Below are positions 17,617-28,458 of a DNA stretch of 64,000 nt, piece by piece. Both the position numbers and the translations under genes were made by a program. Positions within the stretch are counted from its first letter, which is position 1, and each line of letters opens with the position of its first letter. Below the pieces are notes generated by a model, which saw nothing but the letters and a program-made list of their open reading frames with translations, had not been told where the DNA came from and did not search any database. Source of the stretch: Chitinivibrionales bacterium (lineage in GTDB: Bacteria; Fibrobacterota; Chitinivibrionia; Chitinivibrionales; WJKA01); assembly GCA_014728295.1 (NCBI GenBank), contig WJLW01000002.1, forward strand, positions 24,471 through 88,470, in the 5' to 3' direction.

Positions 17617-20052
17617 TCAGCCCATTACGACGTGCACCCGGATATCTCGCCGGGAGGTCGGAATTGCAATCTTATTCCCGCCAATTTCCTCATTGTCAAC
17701 TTTCATATGCGCGATGCCGCGATTTACTGAATTTGGATTTGATATATTAATGATATAGCGCACCTCGCGCCACCGGCGTATGACCGTCAATTGCTTCCAT
17801 GCTGCCGGTATGCAGGGGTCGATAATGAGACCGTCATAGTCTGGACGAATGCCCAGGATCCATTGGCTGATCGCGACAAAATTCCACGAAGCCGTGCCGG
17901 TCAACCACGAGTTTTTACCTTCGCCGTGACGTTGCGCCGCTTTTCCGGCGATCATCTGAGAATAAACATAGGGCTCCATCCGGTGCAATGTGCTGACCTC
18001 CTCACGATAGGCCGGCAGGATTTTGCGATAGTACTCAAACGCTCGCTCTGCATTGCCCGACAGCGCTTCCGCAATCATTACCCAGGGATTGTTATGACAA
18101 AAAATACCGCCATTCTCCTTGTATCCAGGTGGATATGACGAGATTTCTCCCAGATTCAGATGATAGCGGGAATAGGGGGGATCCACCAGTACGATGCCGT
18201 GTTCGGTGTCGAGATGCTTTTTTACAGCATCAAGTGCCCGGCGCGGCATGTCTTCATCCGTACCGATTTGAGCCATCGCGCAAAAACCCTGCGATTCGAT
18301 GAATATACGGCCTTCCGCATTTTCTGAACTGCCAATTGTTGCGCCGCTACCATCATAGGCACGCAAATACCAGTTGCCGTCCCAGCCGTATTGCTTGACT
18401 GCCGCTATCATTTCCTGAACATGCTCCTGCGCCCGGGCCGCTAGTGCCTCCTGTCCGCAGTGACGAGCCAGCTCGATAAAATCTTTTCCGTAATACACAA
18501 ACATTCCGGCAATAAGCACCGACTCGGCAACTCTGCCATCCTTGTTCGTACTAGTCTGGAATGATTCGTCGGGATTTGATGAGTAGCAATTGAGATTCAG
18601 GCAATCATTCCAATCCGCGCGCCCGATCAGGGGCAGGCCATGCGGACCCCGATTGTGTACCACATGAAAAAATGATCGCTTCAGGTGCTCGAAGAAGGAG
18701 GCGGTATTGCGGGGATCATTATCAAATGGAACGCTTTCGTCAAGTACCGACAGGTCGCCGGTCTCTTTGATATATGCTACTGCCGCCGCAATAAGCCAGA
18801 GTGGGTCATCATTGAAATTGCCGCCGATATCGTTGTTACCGCGTCGCGTCAATGGTTGGTACTGGTGATAGGCGCCGCCGTCTGCAAACTGTGTTGCCGC
18901 GATGTCAAGCAGGCGCCGGCGCGCTCTGTCCGGTATCTGATGCACGAATCCGAGGATGTCCTGATTTGAATCGCGAAAGCCCATGCCGCGGCCGATTCCG
19001 GATTCAAAATAGGAGGCGCTGCGAGAGAGGTTGAACGTCACCATGCACTGGTACTGGTTCCAGATATTGACCATGCGATTAACCTGCTCATCTTCGCAGG
19101 AGACGGTAAAGCGTGCGAGCAGATCATCCCAGAATGCCGTCAGTTCGTGCCACGCCGCATCCACTGCTGGTGATGACGAAAATGATTCGATCACCTGCCG
19201 AGCCTGTTGCTTATTGAGGGATCCGTCGGCCTGCCATTTTTCATCCGGCTTGTTTTCGCCATAACCGAGGAGAAATATCAGTTGCCGGTATTCCCCGGGA
19301 GCCAGGTCGAGATCGATACGATGAGATGCAATTGGTGACCATCCGTCGGCCAGCGAATTCGAGGAGCGGTCCGCATGTAGTGCCTGAGGCGAGGCAAAAT
19401 CACCATACGGGCCGACAAATGCATCCAGATCGGTTTCGAAACCATCAATCGGCCGGTTAACGGAATAGTAAGCAAAGTGATTGCGGCGCTCGCGATATTC
19501 GGTTGTGTGATAGATGACTGATGCGTCAACTTCGACTTCGCCGGTGCTGTAGTTGCGCTGAAAGTTGGTCATGTCGTCATGCGCGTTCCATAGACAGAAT
19601 TCCACAAACGAATGCAGAGAAAGGCTTTTGCGGGTCGAGCCGGTGTTGGCGATGCTTACCTGGTGAATCTCGCAATTATGCTTCAAGGGAACGAAATAGC
19701 GCGTCGAGCAGCTTATCCCGTTCTTCTCACCACTGATGCAACTGTAGCCCAGACCGTGCCTGCATTCAAATTTGTCAAGGTCGTTGCGCACCGGCATCCA
19801 TCCCGGAGACCAGATCGTGCCGCCGTCATTAATGTACATATACCGCCCGCCGCAGTCCCGTGGGACGTTATTGTATCGATAGCGCGTCAATCTGCGCAAA
19901 CGCGCATCCTGATAAAAGGCGTAGCCGCCGGCCGTATGTGATATCAGTCCGAAAAACTCCTGTGTTCCCAGATAGTTGATCCAGGGCCACGGCGTTTGCG
20001 GAGTCGTTATAACATATTCTTTTGCCGTATCATCGAAATAGCCGTAGTGCAT
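17617..20052 (-). CDS. Cellobiose phosphorylase (GH94)
   Basis: An 811-residue enzyme converting cellobiose plus phosphate to alpha-glucose 1-phosphate and glucose. The sequence follows characterised clostridial and Cellulomonas cellobiose phosphorylases from the start: [22 protein letters not shown], then [20 protein letters not shown] (about 148-167). The catalytic block is [11 protein letters not shown] at about 478-488, preceded by HGLPLIG. Length is normal and there is no signal peptide, so it acts in the cytoplasm. It starts 6 bases after the GH51-like gene stop, so the two are co-transcribed. Phosphorolysis saves one ATP per cellobiose relative to hydrolysis, which fits the cellodextrin ABC importer upstream. 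Confidence 0.93.
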   Translation of the reverse strand: MHYGYFDDTAKEYVITTPQTPWPWINYLGTQEFFGLISHTAGGYAFYQDARLRRLTRYRYNNVPRDCGGRYMYINDGGTIWSPGWMPVRNDLDKFECRHGLGYSCISGEKNGISCSTRYFVPLKHNCEIHQVSIANTGSTRKSLSLHSFVEFCLWNAHDDMTNFQRNYSTGEVEVDASVIYHTTEYRERRNHFAYYSVNRPIDGFETDLDAFVGPYGDFASPQALHADRSSNSLADGWSPIASHRIDLDLAPGEYRQLIFLLGYGENKPDEKWQADGSLNKQQARQVIESFSSSPAVDAAWHELTAFWDDLLARFTVSCEDEQVNRMVNIWNQYQCMVTFNLSRSASYFESGIGRGMGFRDSNQDILGFVHQIPDRARRRLLDIAATQFADGGAYHQYQPLTRRGNNDIGGNFNDDPLWLIAAAVAYIKETGDLSVLDESVPFDNDPRNTASFFEHLKRSFFHVVHNRGPHGLPLIGRADWNDCLNLNCYSSNPDESFQTSTNKDGRVAESVLIAGMFVYYGKDFIELARHCGQEALAARAQEHVQEMIAAVKQYGWDGNWYLRAYDGSGATIGSSENAEGRIFIESQGFCAMAQIGTDEDMPRRALDAVKKHLDTEHGIVLVDPPYSRYHLNLGEISSYPPGYKENGGIFCHNNPWVMIAEALSGNAERAFEYYRKILPAYREEVSTLHRMEPYVYSQMIAGKAAQRHGEGKNSWLTGTASWNFVAISQWILGIRPDYDGLIIDPCIPAAWKQLTVIRRWREVRYIINISNPNSVNRGIAHMKVDNEEIGGNKIAIPTSRRDIRVHVVMG

Positions 20053-20058
20053 AGGTAC

Positions 20059-23000
20059 TCAATTCTCCCGTGTCCGGCTGATTGACGTGAGCGACCAGGC
20101 CGGCAGCGTAATCGAAGTGCCTTTTTGCAGATTTCTCAACTCGGTGGAATAGCCGTCGCCGGCATGCCCGTCGCTAAGTTGCCGTATCGTCACTTTTCCG
20201 TTCAGTCCGGTATTCTCAAGTGAAACGATCGCTTTGGTGTACGGCATTTTGTTGACCAGCATCAACGATATGTGGTCGCCTTGCGATTGCGTCAAGTAGG
20301 CCGTCACATTTTCGTTGCTGGAACGTACCTGCATTAGTTTTCCGCGCAGGCTTGTTGCGGCAAGCTTGAATGCCCAGTAGGACAGGCGCGGTACATTGTC
20401 GCCGTCAGGCGCACCGGTGCGGGATAAATAACCGTAATCGCCGCCCTGGGGCGTTATATCGTTGTGGATGTCCCAGTAAGAAGCCTGTTCGATATTGTGC
20501 TTGGCAAGGGTACCCAGATAATCGGCAAGGAAAAGGCCGTTGACAATGCTCAGGGTCTGCACTCCCGGTTTGAAGTCGACGGAATTCCACTCTGTCAACC
20601 ATATTTCGTACGTTTTATCAGCTAAGCCGTATTCCTTCACCTGGCTACGTACGGTGGGGATGATGTCGTTCAGGCTTTGCGGCGCCGCCAGCAGGGCAAA
20701 GTCGTTTTCTTCCCCCGCGTGCTGCGGGTAGTGATGAACGTTGACGCCGTCGGCGATATCGGCCGTATGCTCGAAAACCGTTTTATTCCACGCACCTTCC
20801 AGCACCCAGACCACCGTCACCAGGATCGTCGGATCGACTGCCTTCATAGCCTTGATGAACTCCGCAGCACGTGATCCATACTCCTCAGCAGAACAATGAC
20901 TGGGGTGCCAGTCGCCATAGAGTTCATTGCCGACTTCCCAGTACCTCACGTTATAATCATTGTCGACATTGCAGTGTTTAACCCAGGCGGCGGCTTGCTC
21001 GGGCGTGCCGCGTCCGAAATTGACCGTAATCATCGCCTCGTTGCCGGTTGTTCGGCAGAATTCGATGAATTCATCTGTGTCAACCATCCAGTCCTTGCGC
21101 GCAAGCACTTCCTGCCAGTGGTCCTCGTCGGCGCGCAATCCGCCGGGGTAGCGCAACACTCCGTGGTTAACGTCTTTGACATAGTCCGCAGTTTTGGGCT
21201 TGAGCAGGTCCCCGTCCCAGAGCGCGGCATTGATGCCGAATATGCCGTCGTTGATGCGCGGGGTGATTACCTGGTCCGTATCGGCGGCAATAGTGACGGC
21301 GACCTGCTCGGGCGCTTTACTGCGCTCGATTTGGCGCGTGTTGGTTAACGCGATATTGTCGATTTTATAAGCGGCATTGGTACCTTCACCTGCCGGCTTG
21401 AAATCGATGCGCCTGACATTGTCAAGATCGAAAACGCCATTTTGACGGGCATCCGGCGGTTGATAATAGGGGAATTTGTTGAATGACTTGAAGGGCACGA
21501 GCAATTCGCTCCAGCCGCGTTGCCCGCCCACATTCGCGACAAATATTTCGTTTCCGGCATCACTGATTTGAACGGTAACCGGCTGATAGGCTTTGGTGGT
21601 AAAAAAAGAAAACCGCAGCCCCCAGTGCTGTGACCAGTCGCGCCGGCTTTGACCGGCCTCATGCGTGGGGTAGTCGTAATAAATATCGCACCAGTCGCCC
21701 AGCTTATATGATATGGCAAGGACATTGGCGCCGTAGGTATCGCTGTCTTCAGGCTGTTCGAATGCGAATTCCACCCGTGACTTCGGGCCTTGCGCCTTTT
21801 CCCATTTGCGATCGGATTCCGATTCAAAATCATGCAGCACGATATCAGGGGCGTCCGATGAAAATGAAGCCCAGAACTCATCGGGATCGACATAGCCGGG
21901 TATGTCATCAATTACTGCAAGCTGATCGATGTACAGTTCGACTGGGTCTCCTTTGTCAACTCTGTTTTCGTAACGGTTTATCGAGAAGCGGACTTCATTA
22001 ACGGCATTCCAGGCAACATCCGATCCGATCTCGGCATTTTTCGTTTCATCCCAGTAGCTGCCCTGGGCCATAAATTTTTTAAGGGGCACCATAAAATAGC
22101 GCCAGCTCGTATCAAGCTCACCGAAATCACCCAGTGCCACTTTGGTTTGCACCTTTTTGCCGTCGGAATCATCATCGAGCAGGCCCAGATAAACTTTTTT
22201 GACGTTGGGCGCGCCTTTGGCCCAAAATGCAATACCGGCGTGTGTCGTTCGTTCTTTGGAGAGGTCGATAGTCTTGCCCGCGCCTAACGATATCGTCACG
22301 CCGGAATAGTTTGCATTGTCCAGGTAGGTAGCCAGGACCGCCGGATTATCAGGGGATGTTGTCGGCTGGAGCTTGAATGCGGTTTTACCGCCGTAGACAT
22401 AACAGAATCCACCGGCCGCAAGTCTATTGTCGAAAATGGTATGCGTTTCGTTGACATTCGGTTTATCGGCAAGCGGTGGTGCGGGAAGCGTCTCTTCACG
22501 CTCATCCCAGTACTCTTCATCCGTTTCCCGGCGCTCTTCGTAAACGTCACGCACTACGAAAATGTCATCTACCCAAACATCAAACGATTTGTTGTCGGCT
22601 TTTTTTATCTCAATTCTGAATTCGGTGACTTTCTCCCAGTCGAAGCGATTGGCGATTTCAACTTTCTTTTTGGGATCCCAGTAAACGCCACGCGCACCAA
22701 AATCCGACAGTGGAATCGAAATAGACGTCCACTTATTGGTTATTCCGCCGTAATCGCTGAGCGGCAGACGCACAACGGTTTTCTTGCCGTCGGAATTTTC
22801 TTCATCGACAAGTGCCACCCATGCAATTTCACCACCCTGTTTGCCTTTAATCCAGAATTGCAGGGCCCCGCCGGCGTAGTAGGGGGAAATATCATAGAGT
22901 AAATTCCACAGACAAACCGATCCGCCCGAGTAGTCATTGGCCTCCAACTGAAACTTGAGTGCAACTTCACCATTTTTGCCCGATTCTTCGGGGATGAAAA

Positions 23001-23214
23001 CCTTGGACGCGTCGGGATACCAGTAAGCATAGCCGCCTGATATGAAGTCTTCGTCAAAGAACCGAAACACCAGGCGATCGTTTTGCCGGGAGCTCAGTGT
23101 CGTATCTGCTTCAGTTTCGGTAGATACAAGCGGACGAATCTCAATAGATTTGAAGCATGCGGTAAGCAAAAGGGTGAGCAGTGCTAGGCAAGCATAGATT
23201 GAAGCTGGTTTCAT
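20059..23214 (-). CDS. GH51-type cellulase lipoprotein with three CBM11-like domains
   Basis: A 1051-residue lipoprotein (LLLTAC, lipid Cys20). Two CBM11-like beta-sandwiches follow (about 45-225 and 255-437), each with the SGGxxxxW and YWDPKKxxEIxxxxxWxxVxEFRI pattern, and a third more divergent one covers about 455-625. The C-terminal barrel (about 640-1000) has GVLRYPGG (685-692), NFGRGTPEQAAAW, the acid/base Glu764 in WEVGNELYGDW and the nucleophile Glu875 in WLTEWNS. A family with CBM11 plus GH51 is known from Fibrobacter succinogenes endoglucanases, so beta-glucanase activity is more likely than arabinofuranosidase. Lipidation suggests a cell-bound enzyme. It lies between the outer-membrane barrels and cellobiose phosphorylase. 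Confidence 0.85.
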   Translation of the reverse strand: MKPASIYACLALLTLLLTACFKSIEIRPLVSTETEADTTLSSRQNDRLVFRFFDEDFISGGYAYWYPDASKVFIPEESGKNGEVALKFQLEANDYSGGSVCLWNLLYDISPYYAGGALQFWIKGKQGGEIAWVALVDEENSDGKKTVVRLPLSDYGGITNKWTSISIPLSDFGARGVYWDPKKKVEIANRFDWEKVTEFRIEIKKADNKSFDVWVDDIFVVRDVYEERRETDEEYWDEREETLPAPPLADKPNVNETHTIFDNRLAAGGFCYVYGGKTAFKLQPTTSPDNPAVLATYLDNANYSGVTISLGAGKTIDLSKERTTHAGIAFWAKGAPNVKKVYLGLLDDDSDGKKVQTKVALGDFGELDTSWRYFMVPLKKFMAQGSYWDETKNAEIGSDVAWNAVNEVRFSINRYENRVDKGDPVELYIDQLAVIDDIPGYVDPDEFWASFSSDAPDIVLHDFESESDRKWEKAQGPKSRVEFAFEQPEDSDTYGANVLAISYKLGDWCDIYYDYPTHEAGQSRRDWSQHWGLRFSFFTTKAYQPVTVQISDAGNEIFVANVGGQRGWSELLVPFKSFNKFPYYQPPDARQNGVFDLDNVRRIDFKPAGEGTNAAYKIDNIALTNTRQIERSKAPEQVAVTIAADTDQVITPRINDGIFGINAALWDGDLLKPKTADYVKDVNHGVLRYPGGLRADEDHWQEVLARKDWMVDTDEFIEFCRTTGNEAMITVNFGRGTPEQAAAWVKHCNVDNDYNVRYWEVGNELYGDWHPSHCSAEEYGSRAAEFIKAMKAVDPTILVTVVWVLEGAWNKTVFEHTADIADGVNVHHYPQHAGEENDFALLAAPQSLNDIIPTVRSQVKEYGLADKTYEIWLTEWNSVDFKPGVQTLSIVNGLFLADYLGTLAKHNIEQASYWDIHNDITPQGGDYGYLSRTGAPDGDNVPRLSYWAFKLAATSLRGKLMQVRSSNENVTAYLTQSQGDHISLMLVNKMPYTKAIVSLENTGLNGKVTIRQLSDGHAGDGYSTELRNLQKGTSITLPAWSLTSISRTREN

Positions 23215-23319
23215 AGTATGGATAGAGCCTTGCTAACTTTGAGAGTAATCATATTCACCATCGTTCGAACAAACATCGAAATCAGGCATATCCTTCTTTG
23301 CGCGTATCGCTGCGGCATG

Positions 23320-25290
23320 CTAAAAACGAACCTGCAGGGATACGTCGACCAGCATTTGCTGAAAATCGTCCCCGGATGCATCGATACCGTCAACATCGCT
23401 TTCATGGCTAACGCTGATTTGTCCCAGACTGAATACGACATCTGCTCCAGCAAAAACTTCCCATTGCAGGCCGGTTGACCAATGCATCTGCCTGATACCG
23501 GTGGTTATGCTGTTGGCGGTCATATCGGTCATGATCATTTGCAAACCGCCCAATAGTGCGGCACGTTTCCAGAATTTGAAATTGAGACCGGCGTTGATAA
23601 AATCGGAAGTTATCTGCATGGCGTAACCGCCAAAATCTTGCGGCCCTTCATTATCGGATGTTGAGCGCACGAAGCTGCCGCTGAGTTTGAGCGAATGCTT
23701 GAGGAAGGGAACTATCGATGCAACGTCATAGGAAAGACCGCCGCCAATTTGCGCAAATGAGCTTTGGGCAAACATAACCAGCGTATCCGTCACACTGTCA
23801 ATCGCGATCGAAGCTCCTGTTTCTTCAATTTCATTCAGCGACTTAACAATCCCTGCAAATTCCAGCGCGTTATCCAGCAGGTCGCCGCGCAGTTCGGCTG
23901 TGATGCCGCTTCTGTTGGGAGTTGCCGGGCCAAACGGCATGACAAGCTGGACGGCCGGATCCAGGTGAGAACGCAGGGCCCCAAGCTCCTGCTGATCGAA
24001 TATGACGCGTGTATATGAATTCTTTGCAAAAGGCGCTTTGCTGTAGAGATTGGTCGCTTGTTTAGGGCTGAATTTGAATACATAATGATACAGAGCGTCG
24101 AAGGTTGAATAGTGATTCGGGACCAGTGTTGCATTGTTGCCCGTACCCGCAATCGAATCGTTTTCGATATTCATGATGCGGCTGCCGACAAATGAAGGCG
24201 ACTGCGCAAGCTCATTTCGAAAATCGAGGTCATTATTGATAAATGCGACATCGAGCATCGCCGAGAAAGAATTATCGACCTGATAGCCGATATTAATACC
24301 GGCTTTCATTGCATTACCAAACAGGTTATCCTCGCCAAAGCCGTTGGTTGTGTCAAACCATACGGTATCGTCAATCGAAAAAGCGTCTTCAATATTCAGT
24401 TTCAGTGCCAGGCGTTCCCATTCAAGCAGGGCGCCGAGATCGATACCGCCGCGGATGGCCCCGACACGTGTGTTTTGGGCGCTGGTATCGATGGTGGTGT
24501 CGGATCCGGCCATGCTGCCCTTGCGATCGAATATCTGCAGATAGCTGGCGCCGGTCGTTATGCCGGTTAAATACCGCACGTCAAGATTTGCGCCGGCAAG
24601 CAATTTCTCGGTTTTCGAGAATTCGACAACATTGGTCACTTTGCTGCCGTTCTGGATGTTTGTCTGCACATTGCGCAAGCGGGTACCCAGCGCGGCAAAA
24701 TGAACTTCATTGAAAAGCGGATATATTTCTGCATCAAAGCCTGCCTGTAATCCCTGCAGCAATCTGTTGTTGTCTCCCAGAAATTCTTCCTGCATGGCCT
24801 GCGAGCGACTGCGCTTGAATATGAAAGGTTCGAAGAGCGGTGATATCTCGGGGGTCCACATAGTCAAGGGACTGAACCGTGCCCTGAAATCACCTGCATT
24901 ATAGCGCACAACATCCCAGCCGGTTCCGTCAATGCTTATCCAGCGTGAGAAAATCGGATTGGCGATATCCGAAAAAAAGTTTTGCCAGTTCTGATGCATG
25001 CGAAAAATGATGCTTCCGCCGATGGCATCGTTGGGACGGGCGGTAATGTCGAAATCGACCGAAGTGTATTCATTGGTTTCATCCAGTCTGCGTATTGAGT
25101 CGGCCCCGTTGCCGCTCAAACCGGAGTAAAAATACTGAGATTTGAATTCACCACCGATATGAATTCCCGACTTTGCCGAGACGCGACGAAAGGCTTCCTC
25201 AAGACGATCGATTCGTGCTTGTGCAGAGTCTGCACTGGAAGCGCAAATCTGCGAGATGGCTGCAAAAAAGAGACCTATTGATTTGTTCAT
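23320..25290 (-). CDS. Outer-membrane beta-barrel protein (porin-like) B
   Basis: About 656 residues from ATG 25290, chosen because AAGGAG lies 10 bases upstream and a signal peptide follows at once (MNKSIGLFFAAISQICASS); the frame to 25335 overlaps the previous gene. A short coiled-coil (QARIDRLEEAFRRVSA) precedes a long run of alternating hydrophobic and polar strands rich in Gly, Asn and aromatics, ending in Phe (VSLQVRF), the usual terminal signature of Gram-negative barrels. Length suggests 18 or more strands. I do not recognise a SusC or TonB plug. Context between an importer and cellulases makes outer-membrane passage or binding of cellodextrins the most likely job. Confidence 0.75.
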   Translation of the reverse strand: MNKSIGLFFAAISQICASSADSAQARIDRLEEAFRRVSAKSGIHIGGEFKSQYFYSGLSGNGADSIRRLDETNEYTSVDFDITARPNDAIGGSIIFRMHQNWQNFFSDIANPIFSRWISIDGTGWDVVRYNAGDFRARFSPLTMWTPEISPLFEPFIFKRSRSQAMQEEFLGDNNRLLQGLQAGFDAEIYPLFNEVHFAALGTRLRNVQTNIQNGSKVTNVVEFSKTEKLLAGANLDVRYLTGITTGASYLQIFDRKGSMAGSDTTIDTSAQNTRVGAIRGGIDLGALLEWERLALKLNIEDAFSIDDTVWFDTTNGFGEDNLFGNAMKAGINIGYQVDNSFSAMLDVAFINNDLDFRNELAQSPSFVGSRIMNIENDSIAGTGNNATLVPNHYSTFDALYHYVFKFSPKQATNLYSKAPFAKNSYTRVIFDQQELGALRSHLDPAVQLVMPFGPATPNRSGITAELRGDLLDNALEFAGIVKSLNEIEETGASIAIDSVTDTLVMFAQSSFAQIGGGLSYDVASIVPFLKHSLKLSGSFVRSTSDNEGPQDFGGYAMQITSDFINAGLNFKFWKRAALLGGLQMIMTDMTANSITTGIRQMHWSTGLQWEVFAGADVVFSLGQISVSHESDVDGIDASGDDFQQMLVDVSLQVRF

Positions 25291-25325
25291 GCGAAAAGCT
25301 TTCTCCTTGCTCTGCGTGCGCATGG

Positions 25326-27617
25326 CTAAAACCACATTTTTGTTTCCAGTGATGCAATGGGTGTAGACCAGCTATTATCGGTAACGTTTGTGTCTTCATG
25401 TTTCATCCATTTGAATCTGCCGTGCAGGCCAACCCGTGAAAGCATATCCCAGTCGAATCCAAGACCGACGGCATAGTCTCGATAGTCAATGGGGGCGGCA
25501 ACCGCTTTGTTGGCTTCGTCGAGCAGATATGCTTGCTGTGAACGCCAGTTTTCAAAGCCGGCGAGACCAAGCAGGTAGAAGTTTTTTGTCAGGGCAATTG
25601 CCGGTTCAAAGCGTAGCAACGTTCCCCACAGCAGGGCTTCTTCATCGTCGTCATTGACGAATAGCGGTTTGAAGGCAGTTGAAATGCCGTTCAATGCTGC
25701 ATAGCCGCTAAGAAAGAGATCGCGCTTGTAGCCGATAATGCCTCCGATATCGTAGGCTGCGTCAAGCTCGAGATTAAATGTCCATTTGGTATGGCGGGGA
25801 ACGAATGCGGATTGCTGCATAATGCCGGTTACTTCACTGACATTTGAATCGGCCTGCGCAGCATTTTCGTAGGCCGCGAATCCTTCGTACATTGACAGGT
25901 AGTCACTGCGCAATCCGCCATGCTCAGGATGCTCGAAGGGGATCCGTATGCCGACACGTTTATAGCTTTCATCACCGAGGCGTTTGCGGTATGATCCATT
26001 CATCGACCCGTCAACAAGTCCGTTGCCCCAGCGGTTATACGAAGTGTGAAAGAGGCTGAACAGGTCGGCGCCGTTGAGGCGATAGGGGAAATACAACAAA
26101 TCACGCGACGACTCCAGTTGTTTGTGCTGGCCGTATATAATTCGCAGATGTCCATAGCCCTTGAGAACCGGCTCGATCATCACTTTGGCGCCAACCATAT
26201 TTTGCGCGTAGGGCGATGCTTCGCTGCGGGCCAGGAACTTGCCGGCTCCGGTCAGGTTTGCCCCAAAGGGATAAAACGCATCTACCGGCATCGCAAATGA
26301 AAAGGGCGAATAGAATCCGGGCGGAATGTAGGCGAAGTCGAGCTCGACAGGCAGGGTGTATTCCTGCCTTGCGGAGAGGAAAAGCGCCGGTCCGGAAATG
26401 CCGGAATTCATTTCTTTTTCGCGGCCCCCTGGCGTATACTCGAACCAGGCGGTGTCGGTATGAGACAGGCCGATATCCGCGTGCATCTCCAGATGGTCAT
26501 TGACGGCTCCCCTGAGATCCAGCGAGTAAACTTTCGGTTCTTTGTAAAAGGAATAGCCCGAGGTATCTCTAAAGCCGAATACTTTTTTGTAGAGATTATT
26601 GCGAATGATATCTTCACTGTAATCGAGCGCTACAAAATTGACGCCCAGTGTCAGATCGGCAAGAAGTTTCTCTTTCGCCGCGCGCAGGTGGACTACGTGC
26701 CGATAGGTGTCGCCGATACCGCGTCCCTTGACATCGCGATCATTGACATCAGCATACGCAAGATCGTTGCTGAAGTCGATATACTCCCGTTCGAAATTAT
26801 CGTATCGCTCAAAGGTCCCGTACAGAAAATTCAGGTACAATCCGAACGGAAGGTCTATGCTTTCCAGGTTGATGCCGTTAAACGCCTTTTTATTCCAGGC
26901 CGCACGTCCTGTTTTCTCCCCCCTGGCAATATTGTATTCGAAGTACCGGGTGATTGGCTGCTCAATCTCAAACGGCAAATATTCCCAGGCAAATGTGCGG
27001 GGTTGCGATTTCCAGATAGTAAAGGGAGATGCTTCGATCCAGTGGACATTGCCCATCTTTAACCAGAATGAAGCCGGTACGGTTCGCAAAGCAATACCGG
27101 CCGACATATCCTCGTGTATGTTTGAGGAGAGGTTCATCTTGTCATGCCGGCTGGTGGTAAGTGTGTCGCCGGACCAGTCATTCAGATAGCTGCCGGGCAG
27201 CGTATGCTGAAAGCCGATTCTTGACCAGAGTACGGTATTGCGACCGGCGCGCACCACCATTCCCAGGCGCAGCAACGATTCGTTGCCTTCCCAGTTGGCT
27301 TGCAACCAGGATCGATCGTCGCGCATGAAGTCCGGCTGGAGGTCAAAATTATGGTATTGCAGCTTGAGACGCGCCTCGCCGGAGAACGAAACCGGGGCCG
27401 ATCCGCCGAAAAAAAGCGTCGAAAGCACTTTCTTTTCTATCGAGGGAAGCCGGGCCTCTAAACTGTCAAGTACTGCAGATGTATCGGTGCTGGCTGAATA
27501 CGCTGGCTGCAAGATCAGACCCGACAGCAGAAGTGCACCGAAGGAGGCAAACAGCGTTTTGCGTGCAAGTAACTTAATGCCGATGAATTGCAATAACACC
27601 TCCATTACAATCGTCAT
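25326..27617 (-). CDS. Outer-membrane beta-barrel protein A
   Basis: A 763-residue exported protein with a signal peptide (ASFGALLLSGLILQPAYSAS, about 24-43), a short helix (SAVLDSLEARLPSIEKKV) and then strand-rich sequence to a terminal TKMWF. Many amphipathic strands with aromatic girdle residues can be followed, in line with a large beta-barrel. No TonB box or plug is visible. It lies 55 bp downstream of the ABC ATPase and 36 bp upstream of barrel B, and the two are probably co-translated parts of one system, although they do not look closely homologous. ATG 27605 is an alternative start; neither has a clear ribosome site. Confidence 0.72.
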   Translation of the reverse strand: MTIVMEVLLQFIGIKLLARKTLFASFGALLLSGLILQPAYSASTDTSAVLDSLEARLPSIEKKVLSTLFFGGSAPVSFSGEARLKLQYHNFDLQPDFMRDDRSWLQANWEGNESLLRLGMVVRAGRNTVLWSRIGFQHTLPGSYLNDWSGDTLTTSRHDKMNLSSNIHEDMSAGIALRTVPASFWLKMGNVHWIEASPFTIWKSQPRTFAWEYLPFEIEQPITRYFEYNIARGEKTGRAAWNKKAFNGINLESIDLPFGLYLNFLYGTFERYDNFEREYIDFSNDLAYADVNDRDVKGRGIGDTYRHVVHLRAAKEKLLADLTLGVNFVALDYSEDIIRNNLYKKVFGFRDTSGYSFYKEPKVYSLDLRGAVNDHLEMHADIGLSHTDTAWFEYTPGGREKEMNSGISGPALFLSARQEYTLPVELDFAYIPPGFYSPFSFAMPVDAFYPFGANLTGAGKFLARSEASPYAQNMVGAKVMIEPVLKGYGHLRIIYGQHKQLESSRDLLYFPYRLNGADLFSLFHTSYNRWGNGLVDGSMNGSYRKRLGDESYKRVGIRIPFEHPEHGGLRSDYLSMYEGFAAYENAAQADSNVSEVTGIMQQSAFVPRHTKWTFNLELDAAYDIGGIIGYKRDLFLSGYAALNGISTAFKPLFVNDDDEEALLWGTLLRFEPAIALTKNFYLLGLAGFENWRSQQAYLLDEANKAVAAPIDYRDYAVGLGFDWDMLSRVGLHGRFKWMKHEDTNVTDNSWSTPIASLETKMWF

Positions 27618-27672
27618 AAAGATGGTGATTATGAGCTCTGTTATGATTTAGTGCTTAAATTTGGCGGCGCGT

Positions 27673-28458
27673 TCAGTTTTGCAGCCACGCACGGTTGAGA
27701 ACTGGAATATCCTGCAACAGCCTTTGCGTATAGCTGTGTGCCGGGTGAAGGATGACCTGGTTTGGACCGCCCTGCTCCACGATTGAGCCGTTGCGCATAA
27801 CAAAAATGCGGTCGCTGACGTAATAAGCCAGGCCAATATCGTGAGTGATAAAAATGATGGTCATGTGCAATTTGCGTTTCAAATCCAGCAGCATGTCCAG
27901 AATGGTTGCCCGGCTGCACGCATCTACCATGGACGTCGGTTCGTCGGCAATCAGAATTCTGGGCCTGATAAGAAAAATACGGGCAATCAGCAGGCGTTGC
28001 ATCTGGCCGCCGCTGAGCTCAAAAGGGTACTTCTCCAGAATTTTCTCCGGAGACATATTCACCTGCAGCAAAGCCGCCTCGATGCGCGCCTGCTTGTCTT
28101 TTTGGTCAATTTTCGATTCTTTCAGTTTGAATGCGCTCAAGAGCTGGTTTTTGATGGTGAAAAACTGGTTAAATGATGCAAAAGGATCCTGGAATACCGC
28201 CTGTACATATTGCCAGTGCTTCTTGGGGTGCAACGGGTGCTGATTATTGATGAGCAGCGTGCCCTCACTGATCGGCTGCAATAACAATATCATTCTGGCC
28301 AGGGTTGTTTTTCCGCTGCCCGATTCGCCAACTATCGAGATGATCTCCTGGTCGTGTATGTCGAAAGAAACCCGCTTTACGGCATGGAATTTTTTCTTTC
28401 CGCTGCCGAAAAGGCAGGAGAGGTTGCGCCCCGAGATTACCGCCGGTCTATCAGACAT
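27673..28458 (-). CDS. ABC transporter ATPase, OppF/DppF type
   Basis: A 261-residue nucleotide-binding subunit. Walker A is GESGSGKTT (about 43-51), the Q-loop is VFQDPFASFN, the signature FELSGGQMQR and Walker B RILIADEPTSMVD. The switch His is in FITHDIG. The C-terminal stretch HPAHSYTQRLLQDIP is typical of the Opp/Dpp family. The start overlaps the previous ATPase stop by 8 bases. The usual C-terminal iron-sulfur cysteine segment is reduced or absent. It energises the importer encoded upstream. Confidence 0.93.
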   Translation of the reverse strand: MSDRPAVISGRNLSCLFGSGKKKFHAVKRVSFDIHDQEIISIVGESGSGKTTLARMILLLQPISEGTLLINNQHPLHPKKHWQYVQAVFQDPFASFNQFFTIKNQLLSAFKLKESKIDQKDKQARIEAALLQVNMSPEKILEKYPFELSGGQMQRLLIARIFLIRPRILIADEPTSMVDACSRATILDMLLDLKRKLHMTIIFITHDIGLAYYVSDRIFVMRNGSIVEQGGPNQVILHPAHSYTQRLLQDIPVLNRAWLQN

